DNA of 36,902 nt from Nitrospira_D sp019636945 (lineage in GTDB: Bacteria; Nitrospirota; Nitrospiria; Nitrospirales; Nitrospiraceae). Position 1 is the first letter of the stretch. Each line of letters starts with the position of its first letter. Below the pieces are notes generated by a model. That model searched no databases. It saw only the letters and a list, made by a program, of their open reading frames with translations, and was not told where the DNA came from. The DNA lies in NCBI RefSeq assembly GCF_047338595.1, contig NZ_JBLFBO010000027.1, forward strand, positions 1-36,902, read 5' to 3'. The translations under genes were made by a program, and so were the position numbers. Shown here one piece after another: positions 23,317 to 32,519 of this stretch.

Positions 23317-23859
23317 ATGGAACGTATGTTTGGACGTCCGATCATCACTCAGGAGCAGATGCGGAATCGGATCCGCGAGTTAGGGCGACAGATCAGCACC
23401 GACTATGCCGGGAAGGACCTGGTGCTTGTCGGTGTACTGAAGGGAGCGTATGCGTTTTTTGCCGACCTGGCTCGAGCCGTTCGAATTCCCGTACGAATTG
23501 ATTTCATCGTGGTGACGAGTTACGGGACAGGAGCCAAGACATCCGGGAAAGTGAAGTTGGTGACGGAGTTGACCGAACAGATCAAGAACAAAGACGTGCT
23601 GCTGGTCGAGGACATTGTCGATTCAGGATTGACGGTTCAATATCTCATGAAGACCTTGGCAAGGCGGAAACCGAAGAGTATCAATGTCTGTACATTGTTG
23701 AGTAAACCGGAGCGCCGTGTCGTCGATGTGCACGTGCAATACATCGGCTTCAAAATTCCTGATCAGTACGTCATTGGATATGGCCTGGATTATCAGCAGA
23801 AGTACCGGAACCTTCCGTATCTCGCGGTGCTCGATCAATCGAGTGAGCCGGAGCCGTAG
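23317..23859 (+). CDS. hpt: Hypoxanthine phosphoribosyltransferase
   Basis: Salvages hypoxanthine (and often guanine) with PRPP. The 180-residue protein has the PRPP loop VLLVEDIVDSGLTVQYL near residue 92, the LVGVLKGAYAFFADL start and DYQQKYRNLPYLAVL near the end. tilS-hpt-ftsH is a common order in bacteria. It begins 2 bases after the tilS stop. Confidence 0.96.
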   Translation: MERMFGRPIITQEQMRNRIRELGRQISTDYAGKDLVLVGVLKGAYAFFADLARAVRIPVRIDFIVVTSYGTGAKTSGKVKLVTELTEQIKNKDVLLVEDIVDSGLTVQYLMKTLARRKPKSINVCTLLSKPERRVVDVHVQYIGFKIPDQYVIGYGLDYQQKYRNLPYLAVLDQSSEPEP

Positions 23860-23876
23860 CATTTTCTTACGAGCTG

Positions 23877-23906
23877 TTGTCAATATGGACAAGCGTGTGT
23901 TAACAT
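23877..23906 (+). promoter_or_regulatory. Candidate promoter of ftsH
   Basis: TTGTCA (23877-23882), an 18-base spacer and TAACAT (23901-23906), in the 99-base gap before ftsH. Moderate match only. Confidence 0.35.
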
Positions 23907-23958
23907 CCCATCAATTCCTAAACGCTTTCCATCCAACGTTATCGCCAAGGAGAACTGG

Positions 23959-25770
23959 ATGAATTCCCGGGTCAAGAACCTGCTTTTCTGGGTCGTCGTC
24001 GGCTTGTTCATGATTCTCCTGTTCAACTTATTCAGTGTTCCGACGCATGCGCCGGAAGAAGAAGTGATCTTCAGCGACTTCATGTCGAAGCTCGATAAAG
24101 GTGATTTTGAAAAAGTCATCATCAAGGGCAACCACATCAGCGGCGTGTTGAAAGACAAAACTCGCATCCGCACCTATTCAGCCGACTATCCCGATTTTGT
24201 GAAGGTCCTTCGGGAGAAAGAGGTGCAGATCGAGGTCAAACCACCGGACGAGAGTCCCTGGTACATCACGTTTCTGGTCACGTGGGGCCCGTTTATTCTG
24301 TTCCTCGGCCTCTGGTTTTTCCTCATGCGCCAGATGCAGATCGGGGGAAATAAGGCGCTGTCGTTTGGGAAAAGTCGGGCGCGGATGTTGACGGAAGAAC
24401 GAAAGAAAGTCACATTCTCCGATGTTGCGGGTGTCGATGAGGCAAAAGAAGAGGTCCTTGAGATTATCGAGTTTTTGAAGGACCCCAGAAAGTTTCAGAA
24501 ACTGGGCGGACGTATTCCGAAAGGTGTGCTGGTCGTTGGCCCCCCTGGAACAGGCAAGACACTCTTAGCCAAAGCGATCGCCGGAGAGGCAGGTGTGCCG
24601 TTCTTCAGCATCAGCGGATCCGACTTCGTCGAGATGTTCGTCGGGGTCGGGGCTTCACGCGTACGCGATCTCTTTGAGCAGGGGAAAAAGCACGCCCCCT
24701 GCATCATTTTCATTGATGAGATTGATGCCGTTGGTCGTCTGCGCGGGGCAGGCCTGGGCGGAGGACATGACGAGCGGGAACAAACGCTCAATCAATTGCT
24801 CGTTGAAATGGATGGATTTGATACGACCGAAGGAGTGATTTTGGTCGCGGCCACCAATCGTCCTGACGTGCTCGATCCTGCCTTACTACGGCCGGGGCGC
24901 TTCGATCGCCAGGTCGTCGTCAATCGACCAGATCTCAAAGGCCGTTCGGAAATCCTGAAAGTTCATACGAAAAAGGTTCCCATCTCAGGGAATGTCGAGT
25001 TGGAAAAGATTGCTCGGGGAACCCCTGGGTTTTCCGGTGCCGACCTTGAGAATCTCGTGAACGAGGCCGCGCTGTGGGCCGCCCGTCAAAACAAGAAGGA
25101 AGTCGAAAACATCGACTTTGAGATGGCTAAAGACAAGGTCATGATGGGTGCGGAGCGGAAGAGCATGATTCTGACCGATGAGGAGAAACGTATCACGGCC
25201 TATCATGAAGCGGGCCACGCCTTGATGGCTAAACTGCTCCCTGGTACGGATCCTGTTCATAAAGTCACGATTATCCCGAGAGGCCGTGCACTCGGTGTGA
25301 CGATGCAACTACCGACCGACGACCGTCATAACTATTCAAAGGAATTTCTCTATAACACCTTGGCGATTCTCATGGGTGGGCGAGTGGCCGAGGAACTGGT
25401 CTTTAAGCATGTCACGACTGGAGCAGGCAACGATCTGGAGCGTGCCACCGATCTGGCACGTAAGATGGTCTGCGAATGGGGCATGAGCGAAAAGTTAGGG
25501 CCCTTGACCTTTGGGCAGAAGGAAGACTCCGTATTTCTTGGCCGGGACTTCGCGACGAAACGGGATGTCAGCGATCAAGTGGCTCTCGAAATCGATCTCG
25601 AGATCAAACGTTTCGTTACGGAAAACTATGAACGCGCGCGTCGTGTCCTGACCGAACAGATGACAAGTCTCAAGGCCCTGGCGGAAGCCCTGCTCGAAAA
25701 AGAAGTATTGGACGCCCCGGAAATCGACCAGATTTTGTTGCAGTCTTCCTCCCAAACTGTTCCTGCCTGA
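23959..25770 (+). CDS. ftsH: ATP-dependent zinc metalloprotease FtsH
   Basis: Membrane-anchored AAA+ protease that degrades misfolded membrane proteins and short-lived regulators. The 603-residue protein has transmembrane helices near residues 7-26 and 103-122, a periplasmic domain between them, Walker A GPPGTGKT (194-201), Walker B IIFIDEIDA, the second region of homology RPGRFDRQVVV near 311 and the zinc site HEAGH (416-420) with a third ligand expected in the DLERATDLA region. AAGGAG lies six bases before the ATG. It is probably transcribed both from upstream genes and from its own promoter. Confidence 0.98.
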   Translation: MNSRVKNLLFWVVVGLFMILLFNLFSVPTHAPEEEVIFSDFMSKLDKGDFEKVIIKGNHISGVLKDKTRIRTYSADYPDFVKVLREKEVQIEVKPPDESPWYITFLVTWGPFILFLGLWFFLMRQMQIGGNKALSFGKSRARMLTEERKKVTFSDVAGVDEAKEEVLEIIEFLKDPRKFQKLGGRIPKGVLVVGPPGTGKTLLAKAIAGEAGVPFFSISGSDFVEMFVGVGASRVRDLFEQGKKHAPCIIFIDEIDAVGRLRGAGLGGGHDEREQTLNQLLVEMDGFDTTEGVILVAATNRPDVLDPALLRPGRFDRQVVVNRPDLKGRSEILKVHTKKVPISGNVELEKIARGTPGFSGADLENLVNEAALWAARQNKKEVENIDFEMAKDKVMMGAERKSMILTDEEKRITAYHEAGHALMAKLLPGTDPVHKVTIIPRGRALGVTMQLPTDDRHNYSKEFLYNTLAILMGGRVAEELVFKHVTTGAGNDLERATDLARKMVCEWGMSEKLGPLTFGQKEDSVFLGRDFATKRDVSDQVALEIDLEIKRFVTENYERARRVLTEQMTSLKALAEALLEKEVLDAPEIDQILLQSSSQTVPA

Positions 25771-25779
25771 TCCATTCAC

Positions 25780-25810
25780 ATCACGGTTCCCTTCTTCAGG
25801 GAACCGTGAT
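25780..25810. repeat. Perfect 12-base inverted repeat after ftsH
   Basis: ATCACGGTTCCC and GGGAACCGTGAT surround a 7-base loop, ten bases after the ftsH stop. There is no T run on either side, so it may be a factor-dependent end, an RNA stability element or a partial attenuator before folP. Confidence 0.6.
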
Positions 25811-25919
25811 GGTACTGTCCAATACATGCGCGCTGAGCCTTTGCCTCGACGGACATGGCTCCCGTTCGCCGGACTCTCCGGCGTCCTGTTCACACCTGGT
25901 GATGGTCTCGTTGCAGCAG

Positions 25920-26804
25920 ATGTCCACACAATCAGCTCCCTCGGAACAATGGTTTTTGGCTAGAGGCCACAAGATTGAGTGCCGGACTCGCCCTCTCATC
26001 ATGGGCGTCGTCAACGTCACGACCGATTCGTTTTACGATGGTGGACACTATCTCAAACCTGAACGAGCCATCGCACACGCAATGGACCTTGTCGCCCAGG
26101 GTGCTGATTTGATCGATATCGGCGGGGAATCGACCAGGCCTGGTTCACATGTCGTCAGCGAACAGGACGAGCTGGACCGTGTACGTCCCGTCGTTGAAGA
26201 ACTGGCCCGCCGGATCTCTATTCCGATTTCCATCGATACCACAAAATCACGCGTCGCCCAATGCGCGCTGGATCATGGTGCCTCGATCATTAATGATGTG
26301 AGTGCAATGAGACAGGATCCGGCCATGGCTTCCGTGATTGCAGGATCAGGCGCCGCCATCGTCCTGATGCATATGCAAGGAACGCCTCAAACCATGCAGC
26401 TCGCACCGAGTTATGTGGATGTACGCAGCGAGGTCGTGCGGTTTCTTGAAGAGCGTATGCAACATGCCATGAATGCGGGGATTGCGCGAACAAACATCGT
26501 GCTTGATCCAGGATTTGGTTTTGGTAAGCTGATGTTCCATAATCTCGAACTGCTTCGAGGATTGTCCTCGTTGTTGACCCTGAATCGTCCACTGCTGGTT
26601 GGGCTGTCACGGAAGGCGTTTATCGGAACGATCCTCGATAAGTCGGTCGAACATCGCGAATGGGGGACGGCAGCCGCCGTCGCATTGGCTGTGGACCGAG
26701 GCGCTCGGATTATTCGTGTTCATGATGTCGCCATGATGATGGATGTCGTGAAGGTGGCGTCGGCAGCAAGCAGCGCTTGGCCATCGCAGAGAGAGGAAGA
26801 ATGA
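25920..26804 (+). CDS. folP: Dihydropteroate synthase
   Basis: Joins p-aminobenzoate to dihydropterin pyrophosphate in folate synthesis; the sulfonamide target. Motifs are LIMGVVNVTTDSFYDGG, DLIDIGGESTRPGS, ISIDTTKSRVA, LDPGFGFGK, LVGLSRKAFIG and RVHDV, all in normal order. I chose the ATG at 25920 (294 residues); an in-frame ATG at 25902 would add six residues and neither has a clear ribosome site. The stop overlaps glmM, a frequent folP-glmM pairing. Confidence 0.95.
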   Translation: MSTQSAPSEQWFLARGHKIECRTRPLIMGVVNVTTDSFYDGGHYLKPERAIAHAMDLVAQGADLIDIGGESTRPGSHVVSEQDELDRVRPVVEELARRISIPISIDTTKSRVAQCALDHGASIINDVSAMRQDPAMASVIAGSGAAIVLMHMQGTPQTMQLAPSYVDVRSEVVRFLEERMQHAMNAGIARTNIVLDPGFGFGKLMFHNLELLRGLSSLLTLNRPLLVGLSRKAFIGTILDKSVEHREWGTAAAVALAVDRGARIIRVHDVAMMMDVVKVASAASSAWPSQREEE

Positions 26805-28153
26805 TGCGTAGATTATTCGGAACGGACGGTGTGCGCGGAGTCGCCAACCTTGATCCGATGACGAGCGAGACAGCCATGCAGTTGGGGCGAGCCGCCGCGC
26901 ATATTTTTATGCGCCGAGCGGGACGTCACCAGATCGTCATCGGCAAAGACACGAGAATTTCCGGCTATATGCTCGAATCCGCCCTGACGGCGGGAATCTG
27001 CTCCATGGGAGTCGATGTCCTTTTGGTCGGGCCGATGCCGACACCAGCCATTGCCTTTTTGACCAGGAGTCTGCGTGCCGATGCAGGCGTCGTCATCTCG
27101 GCGTCGCATAACCCCTACCAGGATAACGGCATCAAGTTTTTCTCGGGCGATGGCTTCAAACTTCCCGATGAAGTCGAATCCCGCATAGAAGAGCTCATCG
27201 TGTCCGATGAGATCAATCACCTGAGACCGACTGCCGACCTGATTGGAAAGGCCTATCGAATCGACGATGCTGACGGACGATACATTGAATTTGCCAAGCG
27301 ATCATTGCCGAAAGATTTGGATTTCCAGGGGATCAAGCTTGTCGTGGACTGTGCCAACGGTGCAGGGTACAAAGTGGCTCCGACCGTCTTGAGAGAATTG
27401 GGCGCCACCGTGGAGGTGATCGGGAACAAACCGAACGGCATGAATATCAATCAGGCATGCGGGGCCGTCCATCCCGAGCTCTTGCAAGAGACCGTCCGTC
27501 TGCATAAGGCCGACCTGGGAATCGCGCTGGACGGAGATGCCGACCGGGCCATTTTTGTTTGCGAGCAGGGAACGGTCGTTGATGGGGACCACGTGATGGC
27601 GGCGCTCGGCCTCGATCTTCACCACCAGGGTCTTCTCGCCAACCGCACGTTGGTCGGTACGGTCATGAGTAATTTTGGCCTGGAGTTGTCGATGGCCAAG
27701 GCAGGCATCACACTGATCCGCACGCCGGTCGGAGATCGATACCTGCTCGAACGGATGTTGGCGGAGGGATATAACTTCGGCGGAGAACAGTCCGGGCATT
27801 TCATCTTTCTCGACCACAACACGACCGGAGATGGGCTGATCTCGGCCCTGCAAATCTTGTCGTTGATGAAGCGCAGCAAGAAACCGTTGTCCGAACTTGC
27901 CAAAGCAATGACCGCAGTGCCGCAAATTCTGGTCAATATCAAGGTCAAACAGAAACCGGTCTTGGAGTCGATTCCTGAGATTGACCGAGCGATTCAAGAA
28001 AACAACCGTCGTCTCAATGGAAGCGGTCGTGTGCTCATCCGGTACTCCGGAACCGAACCGTTGTTACGAATCATGGTCGAAGGCGAGCACGCGTCGGTCG
28101 TCAAAGACGTCGCCGACGAGCTTGCCCGAGTAGTGCAAGCCCATATCGGCTGA
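26804..28153 (+). CDS. glmM: Phosphoglucosamine mutase
   Basis: Converts glucosamine-6-phosphate to the 1-phosphate for peptidoglycan and lipopolysaccharide precursors. The 449-residue protein begins MRRLFGTDGVRG, has the phosphoserine Ser101 in VISASHNPYQDNG, the metal loop DGDADR near residue 244, a sugar-binding GGEQSGHF near residue 326 and the phosphate-binding RYSGTEPLLRIM near the end. Two ATGs in a row (26801, 26804) overlap the folP stop; the second has AGGA six bases upstream and fits the family start. Confidence 0.97.
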   Translation: MRRLFGTDGVRGVANLDPMTSETAMQLGRAAAHIFMRRAGRHQIVIGKDTRISGYMLESALTAGICSMGVDVLLVGPMPTPAIAFLTRSLRADAGVVISASHNPYQDNGIKFFSGDGFKLPDEVESRIEELIVSDEINHLRPTADLIGKAYRIDDADGRYIEFAKRSLPKDLDFQGIKLVVDCANGAGYKVAPTVLRELGATVEVIGNKPNGMNINQACGAVHPELLQETVRLHKADLGIALDGDADRAIFVCEQGTVVDGDHVMAALGLDLHHQGLLANRTLVGTVMSNFGLELSMAKAGITLIRTPVGDRYLLERMLAEGYNFGGEQSGHFIFLDHNTTGDGLISALQILSLMKRSKKPLSELAKAMTAVPQILVNIKVKQKPVLESIPEIDRAIQENNRRLNGSGRVLIRYSGTEPLLRIMVEGEHASVVKDVADELARVVQAHIG

Positions 28154-28181
28154 GCGTTTCTCCTGTGCATGAGGAACGCTC
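28152..28181 (+). promoter_or_regulatory. Hairpin covering the comEC ribosome binding site
   Basis: GAGCGTTTC (28152-28160) can pair with GGAACGCTC (28173-28181), nine pairs including one U-G. The second arm ends directly before the comEC ATG and includes part of its GAGGA site. It would reduce comEC translation. Confidence 0.45.
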
Positions 28182-30695
28182 ATGCTGCCATCCCTTGCCG
28201 TTGCCTTTCTCATCGGACTTGTGTGCGGAGCACAGGTTCAGTTTTTTCCTCTCTCGGTTCTGACCGCCCTCTTGGCGATAGCCCTCGCACTCTCGCTGGT
28301 TGAGCGAAACGGCTATCTCACGACACCATCCGCGCTGGTTCTCTACCTCACGGTGCTGTCTGGGCTTATCTACTGGTCCACGAGCACCGCGCCGGTATCC
28401 CACCGCCCAATACCGATGGCCCACACCGTTGAGCAGACCGTTCTCACCGGCCGTGTCATTGTCCCGGTTCAACATGGCACCGGGCGCCAAACGATCATTC
28501 TTCGGACGGATGATGGAAACACGCGCCTACGCTTGGTCTGGCGCAATCCAGGACTCACCTTGCATCAGGGCGATCTGGTGGCCGTCCACGGCCGCTATCA
28601 CCCTCCACGAGGAGGGTTGAATCCAGGTGGATTCGACTATGCAGGCTATCTTGAGCATCAAGGAATCGACCTCGTCGGGACCATCGTTGGAGCTCAGGCA
28701 GTCACCCTGTTGGAATCCGGAGCCGTGAGTCTTCGATGGCGTGGATGGAATCAGATCGATCATTGGCGAACCAGCATCCGGGACGCTGCGATTCGTAGCG
28801 TGCATCAACCGGCACTGGGAGTTGTACTCGGCATGATCATCGGGGAACGGGGCTATCTCGAGCAGGAGCTGCAAGATTGGTTTATGGCCACTGGCACAGT
28901 CCACTTACTGTCGATCTCCGGATCGCATCTCGGTCTGGTTGCAGCAGTCGCTTATTGGATCGTGAGATTCTTGATCGTACGGATGCCGACCATGTTCATA
29001 TTGACCATCACCAGAAGGCTGATCATTTCACGGCTTGCGATTCTGTTCATCTGGCCGGCGGTCGCACTGTACGCCCTCCTGGCTGGGGCTGAACTGGCAA
29101 CCGTGCGATCACTCGTCATGATCACGATGGCGATGGTCGCCGTCTGGTTGGGACATGACCGGCATCTGAACCATACCATGGCGGTCGCTGTGCTCTTGAT
29201 TGTGTGCCATGATCCCCGTGCGATCTTCGACATTTCCTTTCAGCTGTCGTTTCTCTCCGTCTTCGTCATGATCCGGATGATCGGATTCGTAGACGCATGG
29301 AACAAGGATCCCACCAAGAGTACGCAGGGATGGATGTCCCGCGCCACCCTCTCCGGAGCCAAGGCATTGTCATTCAGTGCGGTCCTCACCGTGACCACGC
29401 TCCCCTTGGTCGCATTCTATTTCAATCAGGTGCCATGGTTGGGCGTACTCACAAATCTTGGCGCCATCCCGTTCACCGGATTCATTCTCGTTCCCTTTGG
29501 GCTTGGTATGGCGATCTGGACCATGATGACCGGTGCCGAGGTGTTGGCCTGGGGACCTGAATTGGAATATGTCTTTACGTGGCTGGTCACTGGGGTTCGG
29601 TGGTGTGCCACAATTCCAGGCGCCCAATGGGCTGTTGCCGCGCCGTCAATTCCAGCCATGATGCTGTTCTACGCCGGAGCCGTTGTCGCAAGCCTGCCGG
29701 TCCTTTCAACACGATGGCGGCTGGCAGGAACCGGATTGGCGCTCGCACTCATGGTGTGGTGGCTGGTGCCTCCAAATCATCAAGGCGACAGCGATCACTG
29801 GCGTGTCACCTTCCTTGATGTGGGCCAGGGAGACAGTGCCCTCGTTGAACTCCCTGATGGACAAACGGTCTTAATCGACGGCGGGGCGCGCCATGATCGG
29901 TTCGACATGGGACGAAGTGTCGTCGCGCCGTTTCTCTGGAACAGGGGCATTTCGCATATTGACTACGTGATCGGCACGCATCAACAGATGGACCATGTCG
30001 GTGGGTTGATCTGGATCATCCAACATCTGTCCGTGGGACAGTTCTGGGACCAAGGGGTAGAGCGAGAGGAGCAATTCGTCACAGATCTCACCTCTGCCCT
30101 TCATTCACATGGCATCCCGAAACAATCCGCCATCCAAGGGCAAGAGGTCCTAGCCTCCGGTCCGTGCCATCTCGGGATTCTCAACCCACAGCAAGATGAG
30201 ACGCCTGCTGATCCCAAGTCTTTTCACACCGGGACAGAGCTGAACAACCGTTCGATCGTGTCTCGATTAGACTGTGGCGCCCATTCCATTCTCTTCGCCG
30301 CGGATATTGAAACCGGCGGACTCCACCAGCTACCGGAGAATGGATACCAACCTGTCACAGTCCTGAAGGTGCCGCACCACGGAGCACGGAGCTCGTTGAA
30401 CCAAGACTGGCTTCGGCGGATTCATCCTCAATATGCGATCATTTCTGTCGGGTCGACCAACTCCTATGGACATCCCGCTCCAGCCGTACTCGAGGCGTAT
30501 CACAATCAGGGGATTACGGTCTATCGGACGGATCGTGATGGGGCGGTCTGGGTGCAAGGCCGGCTATCCAGTACCGAGCTGACGGTGACCAGTATGCGCG
30601 AACTCGTGATCCAACCCGTCGATGTGTTCACCTGCCCTTGGCGCTGTGAATACCAGAACTGGCATCGACTTGTCCTATCAAGTTCTTCACGTTAG
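28182..30695 (+). CDS. comEC: ComEC/Rec2 competence DNA channel protein
   Basis: Inner-membrane channel for uptake of transforming single-stranded DNA. The 837-residue protein has the three expected parts: an N-terminal OB-type DUF4131 region (residues about 25-195), the multi-helix Competence domain (about 210-530, with MATGTVHLLSISGSHLGLVAA), and a C-terminal metallo-beta-lactamase domain (about 545-800, starting VTFLDVGQGDSALVELPDG). The MBL signature is THQQMDHVGG, with Gln where ComEC usually has Asp (SHxDxDH). KVPHHGARSS is normal. No other com genes are in the window. Confidence 0.93.
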   Translation: MLPSLAVAFLIGLVCGAQVQFFPLSVLTALLAIALALSLVERNGYLTTPSALVLYLTVLSGLIYWSTSTAPVSHRPIPMAHTVEQTVLTGRVIVPVQHGTGRQTIILRTDDGNTRLRLVWRNPGLTLHQGDLVAVHGRYHPPRGGLNPGGFDYAGYLEHQGIDLVGTIVGAQAVTLLESGAVSLRWRGWNQIDHWRTSIRDAAIRSVHQPALGVVLGMIIGERGYLEQELQDWFMATGTVHLLSISGSHLGLVAAVAYWIVRFLIVRMPTMFILTITRRLIISRLAILFIWPAVALYALLAGAELATVRSLVMITMAMVAVWLGHDRHLNHTMAVAVLLIVCHDPRAIFDISFQLSFLSVFVMIRMIGFVDAWNKDPTKSTQGWMSRATLSGAKALSFSAVLTVTTLPLVAFYFNQVPWLGVLTNLGAIPFTGFILVPFGLGMAIWTMMTGAEVLAWGPELEYVFTWLVTGVRWCATIPGAQWAVAAPSIPAMMLFYAGAVVASLPVLSTRWRLAGTGLALALMVWWLVPPNHQGDSDHWRVTFLDVGQGDSALVELPDGQTVLIDGGARHDRFDMGRSVVAPFLWNRGISHIDYVIGTHQQMDHVGGLIWIIQHLSVGQFWDQGVEREEQFVTDLTSALHSHGIPKQSAIQGQEVLASGPCHLGILNPQQDETPADPKSFHTGTELNNRSIVSRLDCGAHSILFAADIETGGLHQLPENGYQPVTVLKVPHHGARSSLNQDWLRRIHPQYAIISVGSTNSYGHPAPAVLEAYHNQGITVYRTDRDGAVWVQGRLSSTELTVTSMRELVIQPVDVFTCPWRCEYQNWHRLVLSSSSR

Positions 30696-30850
30696 AGATG
30701 AAATATAAAACGATCCACACAGAATCATTAGGAGTCTCACAATCTTCATGTAGTACTTACGGAACAGATGATCAAAGGAGGGGAGTGAGCACGAAACTTC
30801 CCGAGAGAGAAGTAGTCTGAGGTTCAGAGAAGTTTGGCAAGGGAGTTTGG

Positions 30851-30913
30851 ATGGGTGCGCACTGGCTGTTTGAAGAGGGCTTGCACTTTAATCCCTTTCT
30901 CGCTACAACGTGA
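30851..30913 (+). CDS. Possible 20-residue leader peptide before mtnA
   Basis: An ATG at 30851 has AGGGAG five bases upstream. The peptide starts MGAHWLFEEG and ends NPFLATT, and its TGA is four bases before the mtnA ATG. No homolog is known to me; the spacing suggests translational coupling, but a chance ORF is just as likely. Confidence 0.3.
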   Translation: MGAHWLFEEGLHFNPFLATT

Positions 30914-30917
30914 TGTC

Positions 30918-31949
30918 ATGGTTCCCACGGTTGAATGGAAAGACGGTGCGGTTCGCCTGCTCGACCAGAGCCGGCTGCCTGGAGCAGTCGAGTTCCTGGA
31001 CTGTCGCGACTACCAAACTGTTGCAGAGGCGATCCGCACCTTGAAGGTTCGTGGAGCACCGGCGATCGGGGTGACCGCCGCAATGGGCGTGGCCTTGGGC
31101 GCACAGAGTCTCCAAACCACCGACGACGCAACATTTGCGCAAACTGTTCTCAAGATCTGCGATGAGCTAGCAGCAACCAGACCGACCGCCGTCAATCTCT
31201 TCTGGGCGATTGAGCGGATGAAACGGAAACTGGAGTCCCTGAAAGGGCACCCAGTCTCAGCGATCAAGGAGAGGCTGGTGTCTGAGTCTCAAGCCATACT
31301 GGATGAAGATATTACGCTGTGCAAGACCATGGGACGCCATGGAGCAGAGCTCATCCAGGACGGCCAAACGATCCTCACGCACTGCAACGCAGGCTCACTC
31401 GCCACGGCAGGATATGGAACGGCGCTGGGAGTCATTCGTGCGGCATGGGAACAGGGAAAGAAGATCAATGTGATTGCCGATGAAACTCGCCCCGTCCTGC
31501 AAGGCGCTCGCCTCACGGCCTGGGAACTCATGCAAGATCACATTCCCGTCACGTTGATTACAGACAACATGGCCGGGTCCCTCATGAGACAGGGGAAAAT
31601 ACAGCTCTGCGTCGTTGGAGCAGATCGCATTGCCGCCAACGGGGATGTGGCCAATAAAATAGGGACGTACTCGGTGGCCGTCTTGGCGAAGGCTCACGAT
31701 ATTCCATTCTACGTCGCGGCTCCCTATTCGACCATTGATCTCAACACGAAATCAGGAGAGGACATTCCCATCGAACAGCGCAATGCGTCAGAAGTCACCA
31801 CAATCCACGGCAGCCATCCAGTCGCCCCCAAAGATGTGGCAGTTCATAACCCAGCCTTCGATGTCACCCCTGCTGAACTCATTACGGGGATCATTACCGA
31901 ACGCGGGGTCTTCAAACCGCAGGAGATCAGCAGACATTTCGTAAGCTGA
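30918..31949 (+). CDS. mtnA: S-methyl-5-thioribose-1-phosphate isomerase
   Basis: Isomerises 5-methylthioribose-1-phosphate to methylthioribulose-1-phosphate in methionine salvage. The ATG at 30918 gives 343 residues; the earlier in-frame TTG extension is not family-like. Catalytic Cys156 (ILTHCNAGSLATAG) and Asp236 (VVGADRIAANGD) are present, with RGAPAIGVTAAMG near residue 45 and NKIGTYSVAVLAKAHDIPFY near residue 245. Other salvage genes are absent here. An eIF2B-alpha-like translation factor is the related alternative but the active site argues for MtnA. Confidence 0.94.
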   Translation: MVPTVEWKDGAVRLLDQSRLPGAVEFLDCRDYQTVAEAIRTLKVRGAPAIGVTAAMGVALGAQSLQTTDDATFAQTVLKICDELAATRPTAVNLFWAIERMKRKLESLKGHPVSAIKERLVSESQAILDEDITLCKTMGRHGAELIQDGQTILTHCNAGSLATAGYGTALGVIRAAWEQGKKINVIADETRPVLQGARLTAWELMQDHIPVTLITDNMAGSLMRQGKIQLCVVGADRIAANGDVANKIGTYSVAVLAKAHDIPFYVAAPYSTIDLNTKSGEDIPIEQRNASEVTTIHGSHPVAPKDVAVHNPAFDVTPAELITGIITERGVFKPQEISRHFVS

Positions 31950-31996
31950 CCACGGCATGAGTCAGCATCTACGAGATCTCGCAATGTGCATGACTG

Positions 31997-32419
31997 TTAC
32001 TTTTTCCCGCAGGCTGCGTTCCACAATCCTTCATTGCTCGTTCCCGGCTCCACGGCTCTCCAGTAGCCTTCGCTTGCATGGCTTCCATCACTGATCACCT
32101 CACCGGTCCCCATATGGCCATAGCGGTCTGTGGATGTCAGCGTTTGAACCCGTCGTTCAGCACAGTCGACTAGCTTGGTGAGTGTCGTGGAATAGAAGCG
32201 GGTCGGTGTTCGCCCTCCTTGCATCGCTTTCCAATCGATCAAGACCGAGAGTAGAACTCCATGCCCCTCTCCGTGAATGGTATCGGGGTCAATGTACACC
32301 GTCTGCAACGGATGCGATTGAAAGTGATCATCAAGAGCCACCCATTCGGCATAAACCGGGCCGTCAAAGAGGATCTGGAATATGATTGCCAGACAACATC
32401 TCGTTCGATACATGAACAT
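31997..32419 (-). CDS. Exported protein resembling Adhesin_E (surface-adhesin E) domain
   Basis: A 140-residue protein with a Sec signal peptide (MFMYRTRCCLAIIF onward, cut predicted after VYA, near residue 24). The mature part follows the Adhesin_E layout: an opening EWVAL, YIDPDTI, a VLIDWK strand, an STTL-DCAERR strand with a cysteine, and an ending YWRAVEPGTSNEGLWNAACGKK with a second cysteine, probably disulfide-bonded. Small proteins of this type are common in proteobacteria and mostly uncharacterised; adhesion is inherited from the name only. It is convergent with mtnA and downstream of nothing on its strand except its own 100-base upstream gap to pyk. Confidence 0.65.
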   Translation of the reverse strand: MFMYRTRCCLAIIFQILFDGPVYAEWVALDDHFQSHPLQTVYIDPDTIHGEGHGVLLSVLIDWKAMQGGRTPTRFYSTTLTKLVDCAERRVQTLTSTDRYGHMGTGEVISDGSHASEGYWRAVEPGTSNEGLWNAACGKK

Positions 32420-32465
32420 AGGCCATCTTCTCCCCTATAGAAGTGACTATTTCAGTTGGATAGTC

Positions 32466-32519
32466 TTTCAAAAAATGAGACCGAATCTAGTCTGGTGCAG
32501 GAAATCCTGCATAGTCTCG
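32466..32519 (-). terminator. Likely terminator of pyk
   Basis: Directly after the pyk stop (minus strand), a palindrome TGCAGGA-tt-TCCTGCA (32496-32511) and a longer pairing of GAGAC with GTCTC enclose it, followed by ATTTTTTG (complement of 32468-32475). The structure is irregular but the T run is clear. Confidence 0.55.

Noticed and set aside
30785..30820. Short GTG-started ORF after AAAGGAGG upstream of mtnA
   Set aside because: Only 11 codons, and the spacing from the ribosome site is about 3 bases.
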